A stretch of 64,000 bases of DNA from Nocardioides zeae (lineage in GTDB: Bacteria; Actinomycetota; Actinomycetes; Propionibacteriales; Nocardioidaceae). Under the pieces are notes generated by a model, which saw only the letters and a program-made list of their open reading frames with translations, searched no databases and was not told the origin of the DNA. This document shows, piece by piece, positions 30,430 to 37,975 of this stretch (the stretch's first letter is position 1; each line of letters begins with the position of its first letter). A program made the position numbers and the translations under genes. The stretch spans positions 2,976,001-3,040,000 of the forward strand of contig NZ_JAUTAN010000001.1 of NCBI RefSeq assembly GCF_030818655.1, in the 5' to 3' direction.

Positions 30430-30486
30430 CCCGCTGACGCTGGTTCCGTTCGCTGGGGCCGCTGCTCCCGGACGCCGGGGCCCTCT

Positions 30487-30499
30487 CGGACGTCATGCG
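30487..30499 (+). repeat. Solitary half of a family B repeat
   Basis: CGGACGTCATGCG identical to the left arm of the 50-bp palindromes at 9926 and 10187, followed by a degenerated centre CTGCGGTGGCG and no right arm. It ends 24 bp before the family C repeat. Confidence 0.7.
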
Positions 30500-30523
30500 C
30501 TGCGGTGGCGCGGCGCTGCTGCG

Positions 30524-30592
30524 TACTCCCTGACGTTCGGCACCGTGTTGCGTCGACACGGCGGCGTGTTGGGTGCACAACGTCAGGGACTA
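30524..30592 (+). repeat. 69-bp palindromic repeat, family C copy 1
   Basis: Arms TACTCCCTGACGTT (30524-30537) and AACGTCAGGGACTA (30579-30592), one mismatch, with a 41-nt centre. Same length as the copy at 31780-31848, whose reverse complement it resembles, including CACCGTGT in the centre. May also serve as a terminator between the converging pit and nuclease genes. Confidence 0.85.
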
Positions 30593-30633
30593 TCCCCGGC
30601 TCGGCTCGATTCCCGAACCGAGCCGGCACCGCC

Positions 30634-31695
30634 TCACGAGGCGGATCGGTACCCCAGCAGGCGTACCCGGTCGTCGAGTGACAGCGCCCGGCGGGCCTCC
30701 ACCGAGTCAGTCGGGGTCCACCACACCGGCGGGTCCACCGTCCACGATTGCTCGCGCCCTCCATCGCGGCTCGCTCGAGCGCGCTCCCAGATCCTCTGCA
30801 GACGTAGCGCACGAGCGTGGCGGTCTGCCCCTGCGACGATCGTCGCGTACTCCAGGCCGGCCGCCCGGAACCGCTCCTCCCGGTCCACGTCGTTGCGCCT
30901 CCGGACGGCATCGAGATGGATCACGCCGTCGTACTCGACCGCCAGCCCCACGGTCGGCTCCAGCAGATCCGGTGTGCCGAGATGGCGGCCCCGCCGGTCG
31001 AAGACAGGCCGATTCGTCATGACCGGCGGGAGGCCCGCGAGCTCGTGCCAGTCCCATCGGAGGTCGGACTCCGGCGGCGACCACACATTCTCGTCGACCA
31101 GCGGCACGGCGTCGCGGAGGATGCGTACGCCGGTGCGCCCGGTCCAGCGCCGTACCTGCTGCTTGAGCTCCGCCACCGAGACGAGGTCGTCGTACGCCGC
31201 CATCTCGGCAACGCGTACCGCTGCCCGCACGGATGACGACCACCGCATCTCGTCGGCGACCGCGCGGCAGGGAGTCGTGACCCGCACGCCGTCGACGACC
31301 GTGACTTCATCAGCGCGAAACGCTTCTGCTGACAGGCGGACTCCGGCTCGAGGGCGACGATCGAAGGTAGAGATCACCACCGCGACCGGCGCGCGCGATC
31401 CGTCCCCGCGTTCTCCGTCGAACCAGCGCGCGCCGCGCCACGTCAGGGCTGCCCACCCGGTCACGGCACCGGCGTGGCCCGCGAAGCAGGCCGCGGCCTC
31501 GAGGACCCGCTGCTCGGGCGATCCGTCGTCGACTCCCGCAGGGACGTAGAGGCCGCGGTGGGCGCGCCTCCAACCGCGCCGGAAGCTCGACCGGGGGAAG
31601 CCCTCCGTCCCGTCGTCCGCCCGGACCGGCACGCTGAGGTGGGGTCGGGCCACGGCGATCGCCCGTCTCAGGTCGGCAAGCGGTGAACGGTCCAC
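30634..31695 (-). CDS. DUF559/VSR-like nuclease-fold protein with AbiEi-like N-terminal region
   Basis: 353 aa, not a housekeeping gene. The N-terminal half (FRRGWRRAHRGLYVPAG, then a winged-helix-like stretch) resembles AbiEi-type antitoxin domains. The C-terminal half has a PD-(D/E)XK-like pattern: Glu209 in SPPES, Asp243 in GTPDLLEP, Glu254 and Asp256 in LAVEYDGVIH, as in DUF559/VSR proteins. It may be a DNA nuclease; no partner toxin or methylase is adjacent. GC is slightly lower and codons more relaxed than the neighbours (inspection only). It is enclosed by inverted family C repeats. GTG 31695 chosen; a longer frame runs into the repeat. Confidence 0.75.
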   Translation of the reverse strand: MDRSPLADLRRAIAVARPHLSVPVRADDGTEGFPRSSFRRGWRRAHRGLYVPAGVDDGSPEQRVLEAAACFAGHAGAVTGWAALTWRGARWFDGERGDGSRAPVAVVISTFDRRPRAGVRLSAEAFRADEVTVVDGVRVTTPCRAVADEMRWSSSVRAAVRVAEMAAYDDLVSVAELKQQVRRWTGRTGVRILRDAVPLVDENVWSPPESDLRWDWHELAGLPPVMTNRPVFDRRGRHLGTPDLLEPTVGLAVEYDGVIHLDAVRRRNDVDREERFRAAGLEYATIVAGADRHARALRLQRIWERARASRDGGREQSWTVDPPVWWTPTDSVEARRALSLDDRVRLLGYRSAS

Positions 31696-31774
31696 CCGAC
31701 GAGCGTGCGCCGCTTCCGCGCGCGCCGCCACCGGCCATCCACAGGCCCGCGGGGCCAGGCTGTTGCCCCTCTTC

Positions 31775-31853
31775 GGCGGTAGTCCCTGACGTTCTGCATC
31801 CGACATGCCGCCCTTCGGGCGCGACACGGTGCGAAACGTCAGGGACTACCGCC
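31775..31853 (-). repeat. 69-bp palindromic repeat, family C copy 2 (inverted, extended arms)
   Basis: Perfect 19-bp arms, GGCGGTAGTCCCTGACGTT (31775-31793) and its complement (31835-31853). The 69-bp core 31780-31848 is the reverse-oriented counterpart of copy 1. It lies just upstream of the DUF559-like gene. Confidence 0.87.
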
Positions 31854-31899
31854 GGAAAGGGGGCGGCAACGACGACAGCGACCGCGCGACACGCACGAA

Positions 31900-31937
31900 G
31901 GCCCGGCCGGCCACGGGCGACCGTGGCGGGCCGGGCC
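31900..31937 (-). terminator. Hairpin terminator after pstB
   Basis: 17-bp stem with one mismatch (GGCCCGGCCGGCCACGG against CCGTGGCGGGCCGGGCC), loop GCGA, 13 nt beyond the pstB stop. Confidence 0.75.
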
Positions 31938-31949
31938 CTCGGGAGCGGA

Positions 31950-32729
31950 TCAGCCGAAGCGGCCCGAGATGTAGGCCTCGGTGGCGTCGTTGTCCGGGTT
32001 GGCGAACATCTTCTCGGTCGAGTTGAACTCGACCAGGTGGCCGGGCTGGCCGGCGCCCTTGAGGTTGAAGAAGCCCGTCTCGTCGGAGACGCGGGCCGCC
32101 TGCTGCATGTTGTGGGTGACGATCACGATCGTGAACTGGGTCTTCAGCTCGTGGATGAGGTCCTCGATCGCCGACGTCGAGATCGGGTCGAGGGCGGAGC
32201 AGGGCTCGTCCATGAGGAGGACCTGCGGCTCGACCGCGATGGCCCGGGCGATGCACAGGCGCTGCTGCTGGCCGCCGGACAGGCCCATCCCGGGCTTGCC
32301 GAGACGGTCCTTCACCTCGCCCCACAGGTTCGCGCCCTTGAGGGAGCGCTCGACGATCGCGTCGGCCTCGCTCTTCTTCATGCGCTTGTTGTTGAGGCGG
32401 TTGCCGGCCAGCACGTTGTCGTAGATCGACATCGTGGGGAACGGGTTCGGGCGCTGGAAGACCATGCCGATCTGGCGCCGCACGGCCACCGGGTCGACGT
32501 TGGGGTCGTAGAGCGACTGCCCGTCGACGGAGACCTTGCCCTCGACGCGCGCGCCGGGGATGACCTCGTGCATGCGGTTGAGCGAGCGGAGGAAGGTCGA
32601 CTTGCCGCAGCCGGAGGGGCCGATGAAGGCGGTGACCGAGCGTGCCCGGATGGTCATGTTGACACCCTGCACGGCGAGGAAGTCGCCGTAGTAGATGTCG
32701 AGGTCGGAGACGTCGATGCTCTTAGCCAT
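31950..32729 (-). CDS. pstB: Phosphate ABC transporter ATP-binding protein
   Basis: 259 aa. Walker [10 protein letters not shown] at residues 37-45, signature LSGGQQQRL near 150, Walker [14 protein letters not shown] and switch His in VTHNMQQ. Energises high-affinity phosphate import with PstA and PstC. It ends the pstSCAB operon, 18 nt after pstA. Confidence 0.97.
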   Translation of the reverse strand: MAKSIDVSDLDIYYGDFLAVQGVNMTIRARSVTAFIGPSGCGKSTFLRSLNRMHEVIPGARVEGKVSVDGQSLYDPNVDPVAVRRQIGMVFQRPNPFPTMSIYDNVLAGNRLNNKRMKKSEADAIVERSLKGANLWGEVKDRLGKPGMGLSGGQQQRLCIARAIAVEPQVLLMDEPCSALDPISTSAIEDLIHELKTQFTIVIVTHNMQQAARVSDETGFFNLKGAGQPGHLVEFNSTEKMFANPDNDATEAYISGRFG

Positions 32730-32747
32730 GGTGGTGGGAGTTCCCTC

Positions 32748-33788
32748 TCAGCCCTGCTTGGGCGCCAGAATCTTGCCGAGTACGCGAGCGATCACGTTGA
32801 GCAGCATGACCAGCACCATCAGCACCAGTGCGGCTCCCCAGACGATCTCGATGTTGCCCTTGTTGCGCTCCGAGAAGATCAGCACGGGCAGGGTGGTCAT
32901 GCTCCCGTCGAACGGGTTGAAGTTGGTGCGCTGCACGATGCCGGCGATGAGCAGCAGCGGCGCCGTCTCACCGATCACGCGCGCGACGGCGAGCGTGACA
33001 CCGGCGATGATGCCACCGACCGAGGTGGGGAGCACGACGCGCACGATCGTGCGCCACCGCGGGGTCCCCAGGGCGTACGCCGCCTCGCGCAGGTCGTCCG
33101 GGACCAGACGCAGCATCTCCTCGGTCGCCCGCACGACCGTCGGGATCATGAGCAGCGACAACGCGACCGCGCCGCCCAGCCCCGACTGGTAGCCCGCCCC
33201 GAAGAGCAAGGTGAAGAGCGCGAACGCGAAGAGGCCGGCGACGATCGAGGGGATGCCGGTCATGACGTCGACGAGGAACGTGACGACGCGGGAGAAGGTG
33301 TTCTTCTTGCCGTACTCGATGAGGTAGATCGCGGTGAGGATGCCGACCGGCACCGAGATCAGCGCGGCGACGCCGGTGATGACCAGCGTGCCCATGATCG
33401 CGTGGTAGACGCCGACCGGCTGGTCCAGCGACGTCCGGTAGAAGCTGTAGGTGAAGAACGTGCCGCTGAGCGCCTGGGAGCCCTCGGCGACCACGGTCCA
33501 CACCAGGCTGACCAGGGGTGCCAGGGCGACGAAGAAGGTCGCCCAGATGAGACCGGTCATGAGTCGGTCCGTCGCGGAGCGACGGTTCTCGACGACGAGC
33601 GACCAGACCGGCAGCGCGACGATGAAGACCAGCGCGCCGATCAGGACGGAGGAGACCGTCCCGAGACCGATCACCACGCCGGCGACGGCGACGGCCGCGG
33701 CGACGGCACCCACCATCAGGGGCGCCTGCCGGGGCAGGCGGCCGTGGGTGAGCGTCGGGAGCGACGCGGGCGGGGACTGGATGCTCAT
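32748..33788 (-). CDS. pstA: Phosphate ABC transporter permease PstA
   Basis: 346 aa with an N-terminal extension containing two hydrophobic helices before the conserved six-helix permease core. EAA-loop type motif near EAAYALGTPRWRTIVRVVLP, with MTGIPSIVAGLF at the channel. Overlaps pstC by 4 nt. Confidence 0.95.
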   Translation of the reverse strand: MSIQSPPASLPTLTHGRLPRQAPLMVGAVAAAVAVAGVVIGLGTVSSVLIGALVFIVALPVWSLVVENRRSATDRLMTGLIWATFFVALAPLVSLVWTVVAEGSQALSGTFFTYSFYRTSLDQPVGVYHAIMGTLVITGVAALISVPVGILTAIYLIEYGKKNTFSRVVTFLVDVMTGIPSIVAGLFAFALFTLLFGAGYQSGLGGAVALSLLMIPTVVRATEEMLRLVPDDLREAAYALGTPRWRTIVRVVLPTSVGGIIAGVTLAVARVIGETAPLLLIAGIVQRTNFNPFDGSMTTLPVLIFSERNKGNIEIVWGAALVLMVLVMLLNVIARVLGKILAPKQG

Positions 33789-34756
33789 CCGGCAAGCTTC
33801 CTCTCGCTGCGGGCCACGGCCCACCGGGCCGCGAAGTTGATGGCGAACGTCAGCAGGAAGAGCACGAGACCCGTGGCGATGAGCACCTCGAGGGTGCCCT
33901 CCGACCGCTCCCGGTAGCGCAGCGCGATGTTGGCCGCGATGGACGGGGTGTTCGAGCCGCTGAACAGGTTGAAGGTGAAGAGCGTTCCGGGCGACAGCAC
34001 CATGACGACCGCCATGGTCTCGCCGAGCGCGCGACCGAGGCCGAGCATGACGGCCGAGATGACACCGGACCGACCGTACCGGAAGACCGTCATCCGGATC
34101 ATCTCCCACCGCGTGGCACCCAGGGCGAGGGCGGCCTCGCGGTGGAGCCGCGGCGTACGGGCGAAGACCTCGCGGCTGATGGCCGTGATGATCGGCAGGA
34201 CCATGATCGCCAGCACGATGCCCGCGGTCGAGATCGAGCGGCCGCTGCTCACGACGTCACCGAAGAGCGGGATGAAGCCGAAGTGCTCGTGGAGCCACTC
34301 GTAGATCGGCACCAGCCGAGGCGCCAGGTAGATGCCGGCCCAGAGGCCGTAGACGACCGACGGCACGGCGGCGAGCAGGTCGATCACGTAGGCCACCGGC
34401 GTGCTGAGCCACGACGGGGCGTACTGCGTGATGACGAGCGCGATGCCGATCGCCAGCGGCACCGCGATGATCAGGGCGATCAGCGAGGCCACGATCGTGC
34501 TGGCCAGCAGGGGCCACACGTAGCCCCAGAAGCTGGAGCCGTACTTGGAGTACACCTCGGCCGGCTGCGTGAAGCCCGCGAACCCCTGGGTGAACAGGAA
34601 GACGAAGACGCTGGCCAGCGCCAGGAGGATCAGTGCGGCAGCAGCGATCGTGAGGGCCTTGAAGATCGCGTCGCCGCGGCCCGAGCGCTCGGAGATCCAG
34701 GACGGCGACGGGTCGCCGCCGGCTGGCGCTTCCTTGGTGGTCAGGATGGTGCTCAC
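33785..34756 (-). CDS. pstC: Phosphate ABC transporter permease PstC
   Basis: 323 aa, six predicted membrane helices; AAVPSVVYGLWAG and the cytoplasmic EAALALGATRWEMIRMTVF loop that contacts PstB. GTG 34756 has GGAGGAGA 8 nt upstream; the upstream extension of the frame runs into the intergenic hairpin and is not coding. Separated from pstS by a strong stem-loop. Confidence 0.95.
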   Translation of the reverse strand: MSTILTTKEAPAGGDPSPSWISERSGRGDAIFKALTIAAAALILLALASVFVFLFTQGFAGFTQPAEVYSKYGSSFWGYVWPLLASTIVASLIALIIAVPLAIGIALVITQYAPSWLSTPVAYVIDLLAAVPSVVYGLWAGIYLAPRLVPIYEWLHEHFGFIPLFGDVVSSGRSISTAGIVLAIMVLPIITAISREVFARTPRLHREAALALGATRWEMIRMTVFRYGRSGVISAVMLGLGRALGETMAVVMVLSPGTLFTFNLFSGSNTPSIAANIALRYRERSEGTLEVLIATGLVLFLLTFAINFAARWAVARSERKLAG

Positions 34757-34810
34757 GGGCGAGGTCTCCTCCGGGCGACGTGAGAATCGGTGCAGTGGTC
34801 CGTGCACGCG

Positions 34811-34841
34811 CCCGGGGGTGTGACATCGTCACACCCCCGGG
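34811..34841 (-). terminator. Perfect hairpin between pstS and pstC
   Basis: 14-bp perfect stem CCCGGGGGTGTGAC / GTCACACCCCCGGG around the 3-nt loop ATC. Located 25 nt after pstS and 55 nt before pstC, so it may attenuate or stabilise the transcript to give more PstS than permease. Confidence 0.75.
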
Positions 34842-34865
34842 AGCGCCGTGCAGGAGCAGTCTGGA

Positions 34866-35987
34866 TCAGCCGGCCGAGATGTTCTCGACGATCCCCTGGG
34901 CCTCGGTCGCGACCTCGGACGAGAGCGGCGCGGAGCCGGCGGCGTCGGCCGCGGCCTGCTGCCCCTCGTCGGACACGATGTAGGACAGGTAGCCCTTGAC
35001 GTTGGCGGCCTCGGTGTCGTCGTCGTAGTTCTCGCACGCGATCAGGTAGGACAGCAGGATCACCGGGTAGGCGCCCTCCTCCGTCGTGGTGCGGTCGACG
35101 TCGGTCGCCATGTCGGTGGCGTCGCGGCCCTCGACGCGGGTCGACACCGCGACGACCTGGGCGGCGCCGTCGGCGGTCGGGGCGCTGAACGTGTCACCCA
35201 CGCCGACCGACACGGTGCCGAGGTCACCGATCTGGCTCTCGTCGGCGTAGCCGATCGTGTTCTCGGTGTTCGTGATGAGCTCGACGACACCCGAGGTGCC
35301 CTCGGCCGCCTGCGACTGGCCGCCCGAGACGGGGAACGCGTCCTCGGCCTCGTAGGGCCAGTTGTCGGGCGCGGCCTTGCCCAGGTAGTCCGTGAAGTTC
35401 TTCGTGGTGCCCGAGTCGTCGGAGCGGTGCACCGGCGAGATGTCGGCGTCCGGCAGGTCGGCGTCCGGGTTGTCCTCGGCGATCGCCGGGTCGTTCCACT
35501 TCGTGATCTGGTTGTTGAAGATGTCCGCGATCACCGCGGGGCTGAGGTTGAGGCTGTCGACGCCCGGCACGTTGAACGCGATCGCGATCGGCGACACGTA
35601 CGCCGGGATCTCGATGACGTTGCCGCCGCAGCGGTCGCCGGCCTCGCCGAGCTCGTCGTCGCTCAGGTAGGAGTCGGAGCCCGCGAACGACGTGGCGCCG
35701 TCGATGAACTGGCCGCGGCCGTCCGTCGAGCCGATGCCCTGGTAGTCGACGGTCAGGTTGCCGTCGTTGAGGCCCTGGATCGCGGTCGCCCACGCCTCCT
35801 GTGCCTTCTCCTGCGAGGTGGCGCCGGCGCCGCGGAGCTCGCCCGAGAGGCCCGAGGCGGCCGAGGGGGCGTCACCGCTGCCGGCGCCGTCCGAGCTGCC
35901 GCCCTCGTTGCCGGCACCGCAGGCCGAGAGGGTGAGGGCCAGAGCGGCCACACCGGGCACGACGTAGCGGAAGGAAGTGCGCTTCAC
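34866..35987 (-). CDS. pstS: Phosphate-binding lipoprotein PstS
   Basis: 373 aa. Lipobox LSAC at residues 20-23 with Cys23 as the lipidated residue, then an acidic Gly/Ser linker and the phosphate-binding fold: RGAGATSQEKAQEAW, YQGIGSTDGRGQF, FAGSDSYLSD and HRSDDSGTTKNFTDYL carry the usual ligand-binding residues. GTG 35987 with CAGGAG upstream. First gene of pstSCAB, headed by five PHO-box units. Confidence 0.96.
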   Translation of the reverse strand: MKRTSFRYVVPGVAALALTLSACGAGNEGGSSDGAGSGDAPSAASGLSGELRGAGATSQEKAQEAWATAIQGLNDGNLTVDYQGIGSTDGRGQFIDGATSFAGSDSYLSDDELGEAGDRCGGNVIEIPAYVSPIAIAFNVPGVDSLNLSPAVIADIFNNQITKWNDPAIAEDNPDADLPDADISPVHRSDDSGTTKNFTDYLGKAAPDNWPYEAEDAFPVSGGQSQAAEGTSGVVELITNTENTIGYADESQIGDLGTVSVGVGDTFSAPTADGAAQVVAVSTRVEGRDATDMATDVDRTTTEEGAYPVILLSYLIACENYDDDTEAANVKGYLSYIVSDEGQQAAADAAGSAPLSSEVATEAQGIVENISAG

Positions 35988-36070
35988 TGCGGGTCTCCTG
36001 AGGTCTGCTGAGGATCACTGAACGAACTGACGCACGGAACGTAGGGAGACTTGGTGTACGGATCCGTCGG

Positions 36071-36103
36071 CGTCAGTGAACGAGCAGTGAACGGTGGTGA
36101 CCC
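36071..36103 (-). promoter_or_regulatory. PHO box (three 11-nt direct repeats) upstream of pstS
   Basis: On the coding strand GGGTCACCACC, GTTCACTGCTC, GTTCACTGACG follow each other without gaps: the 11-nt phased GTTCACC-type units that PhoP binds in Streptomyces. Confidence 0.8.
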
Positions 36104-36125
36104 ATCGGCAGACGCGAGGTCGGGC

Positions 36126-36147
36126 AGACGGTGAGCATCGGGTGAAC
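36126..36147 (-). promoter_or_regulatory. Second PHO box (two 11-nt units) upstream of pstS
   Basis: On the coding strand GTTCACCCGAT and GCTCACCGTCT, 22 nt further upstream than the first box and on the same strand. The first unit has the exact consensus heptamer. Confidence 0.72.
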
Positions 36148-36192
36148 TGGACCGGTGCACCCTTGACGGCATGACCTGGACCACACTCACCG

Positions 36193-37122
36193 TTACGCGG
36201 TCGTGACCTCCGTGGCGACGACGCGGCCGCGGCGGTGGTGGACGACGAGCGCCGCGCCCTTGTCGAGGGCCACCGGCGCGACCCCGAGCGCGTCGAGCAC
36301 GAGCGGCAGCACCGGGCGGTGCGTGCACAGGACCGTGCGAGGCTCCTCGAGCAGGCGCGCCACCAGACGACGCACCCCCGCCGCGTTCGCGTCCTCCTCG
36401 CTCAGCACCGGCTCGAGCCGCGGCGTGAGGTCCTGCGCGTCGAGGAAGGGCTGCACGCTCTGCACGCAGCGCGTGCTCGGGGAGCTCACGACGGAACCCA
36501 CGCCGTACGCCGCGAGCAGCGGCACCCAGCGGCGCGCCTGGTCGTGGCCGCCCGCCAGCAGGGGGCGCACCCGGTCGTCGGCGCGCCAGCGGTCGCGCGA
36601 GCGGGAGAGGCCGTGGCGGAGGACGACGAGGGTCGACGTGCGCCGCGGGCGGGCCATCGCCTCGTCGAGGGTGGCGACGTCGTGGGGGTAGGTGAGGCGG
36701 TCCCGGGCCTCGGCGACCGGCACCCAGGCGGCCTCGTCGATCTCCTCGCCGCGCCGGTAGCCGGCCACCTCGTCGTCGCCGACCACGCGGGCGGACCAGT
36801 AGGAGACCGTCTTCGCGCGGGGGCCGCCACGACCGACGACACCGTAGTGCTGGTCGGCCAACGGGGCGCCCAGGCGGACCCGGAGCCCGGTCTCCTCCTC
36901 GACCTCCCGCACCGCGGTCGCGACCACGTGCTCCCCGCGGTCGACCTTGCCCTTCGGGAAGGACCAGTCGTCGTACCGCGGACGGTGGACGAGGAGGACC
37001 TCCTTGCCGGGTCGCGTCACGACGGCACCCGCCGCGCGCACGGCCGGCCGGTCGCCCGCACCGGTCCCGGCGGACGGCGGCAGCTGCTCGCGGGGGACGG
37101 ACCCGGGGAGGCGGCGCGACAT
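36193..37122 (-). CDS. NUDIX hydrolase with C-terminal histidine-phosphatase domain (MutT1-like)
   Basis: 309 aa. NUDIX box from Gly58 to Leu80 (GKVDRGEH...REVEEETGL) and a C-terminal RHG-type domain with LVVLRHGLSRSRD near residue 165. This two-domain layout is that of mycobacterial MutT1, which removes 8-oxo-GTP or acts on diadenosine polyphosphates. I chose ATG 37122: GAGGAT lies 7 nt upstream (leaderless) and also provides a weak RBS; GTG 37137 and ATG 37131 are alternatives. Confidence 0.88.
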   Translation of the reverse strand: MSRRLPGSVPREQLPPSAGTGAGDRPAVRAAGAVVTRPGKEVLLVHRPRYDDWSFPKGKVDRGEHVVATAVREVEEETGLRVRLGAPLADQHYGVVGRGGPRAKTVSYWSARVVGDDEVAGYRRGEEIDEAAWVPVAEARDRLTYPHDVATLDEAMARPRRTSTLVVLRHGLSRSRDRWRADDRVRPLLAGGHDQARRWVPLLAAYGVGSVVSSPSTRCVQSVQPFLDAQDLTPRLEPVLSEEDANAAGVRRLVARLLEEPRTVLCTHRPVLPLVLDALGVAPVALDKGAALVVHHRRGRVVATEVTTA

Positions 37123-37172
37123 GGGCACCATCCTCACACCCCGGGCCCGAGACTCCCGGACGGGCGGAGGGC

Positions 37173-37328
37173 TCAGTCGTCGTCGGGGGTGACACCGAGG
37201 ATGCGGTCGATCTCCTCGGTCGTGAGGTGACGCTCGGAGCGGCTGGCCGCGACCATGAGATTGGTGGTGAGCTCGACCTCGCCCAGCAGCACGGAGTCCT
37301 CGAGGGTCACGTCGAACTGGTCGTTCAC
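37173..37328 (-). CDS. Small conserved-looking protein of unknown function
   Basis: 51 aa, acidic: begins MNDQFDVTLEDSVLLGEVEL and ends ILGVTPDDD. GTG 37328 has the excellent RBS GGAGGAGAGG. Codon use has the expected G/C bias at third positions. No signal peptide or membrane segment. No recognised family; expression is supported by the RBS and its position between the MutT1-like and STAS genes. Confidence 0.72.
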   Translation of the reverse strand: MNDQFDVTLEDSVLLGEVELTTNLMVAASRSERHLTTEEIDRILGVTPDDD

Positions 37329-37449
37329 GGCCTCTCCTCCCTCGCGTGCGCGGACACCGGAGGGACGGTGCCCGCGGCCACCGGTGGGAAACCTCCGGGG
37401 AGGTTAAGGAACGCGTCGGCCCCGGTCGCCCGGGGGCGGGCGGTCGGCG

Positions 37450-37797
37450 TCAGGACGCGTCGGCCGACGCGAGCGCGGCGGCGAGCGAGTCGTGGATGAC
37501 GAAGACCTTGGCGAGGCCCGTGATCCGGAAGATCTTGAGGAGCCGGTCCTGGCTGCAGATCAGCTGCAGGGAGCCGTTGTTGGCGCGGACCTTCTTGAGA
37601 CCGCCGACGAGCACGCCCAGCCCGGTCGAGTCGAGGAACTCGACGCCCTCCATGTCGATCACGAGGTCGTAGGTGCCAGCGGCCACGAGCTCGGTGATGC
37701 GGTCGCGGAGGCGCGGCGCCGTGTAGACGTCGATCTCGCCACCGACGGCGACGATGGTCTTGCCATCGGCCTCGCTGGTCGCAAGAGTCAGGTCCAC
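37450..37797 (-). CDS. STAS-domain anti-anti-sigma factor (BldG/RsbV-like)
   Basis: 115 aa single STAS domain. The phosphorylatable Ser lies in [17 protein letters not shown], and [12 protein letters not shown] is the typical N-terminal strand. Such proteins release sigma factors by binding an anti-sigma kinase; the cognate kinase is not in this window. GTG start with GAGGAGACGAC upstream. Divergent to the helicase gene. Confidence 0.9.
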   Translation of the reverse strand: MDLTLATSEADGKTIVAVGGEIDVYTAPRLRDRITELVAAGTYDLVIDMEGVEFLDSTGLGVLVGGLKKVRANNGSLQLICSQDRLLKIFRITGLAKVFVIHDSLAAALASADAS

Positions 37798-37975
37798 GTC
37801 GTCTCCTCAGGCACGCGGGTGCATGCATCGGGCCACTTGCCGGGCACCGTACCCGAGAAGGTGCCCGGCCTATCAAACCATGATCCCCCGACGGGCCGCA
37901 GGAGGACGCCGGAACCGCTGTGCCGGGCCCCGCCGATGCCAGCAACGTCGGTGCCGCTTGCCAGACTCCCGCCCC

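Noticed and set aside
30524..31853. Insertion sequence with terminal inverted repeats
   Set aside because: The ends are themselves palindromes, the enclosed gene is not a transposase, and I found no target-site duplication. Kept only as a possible cassette.
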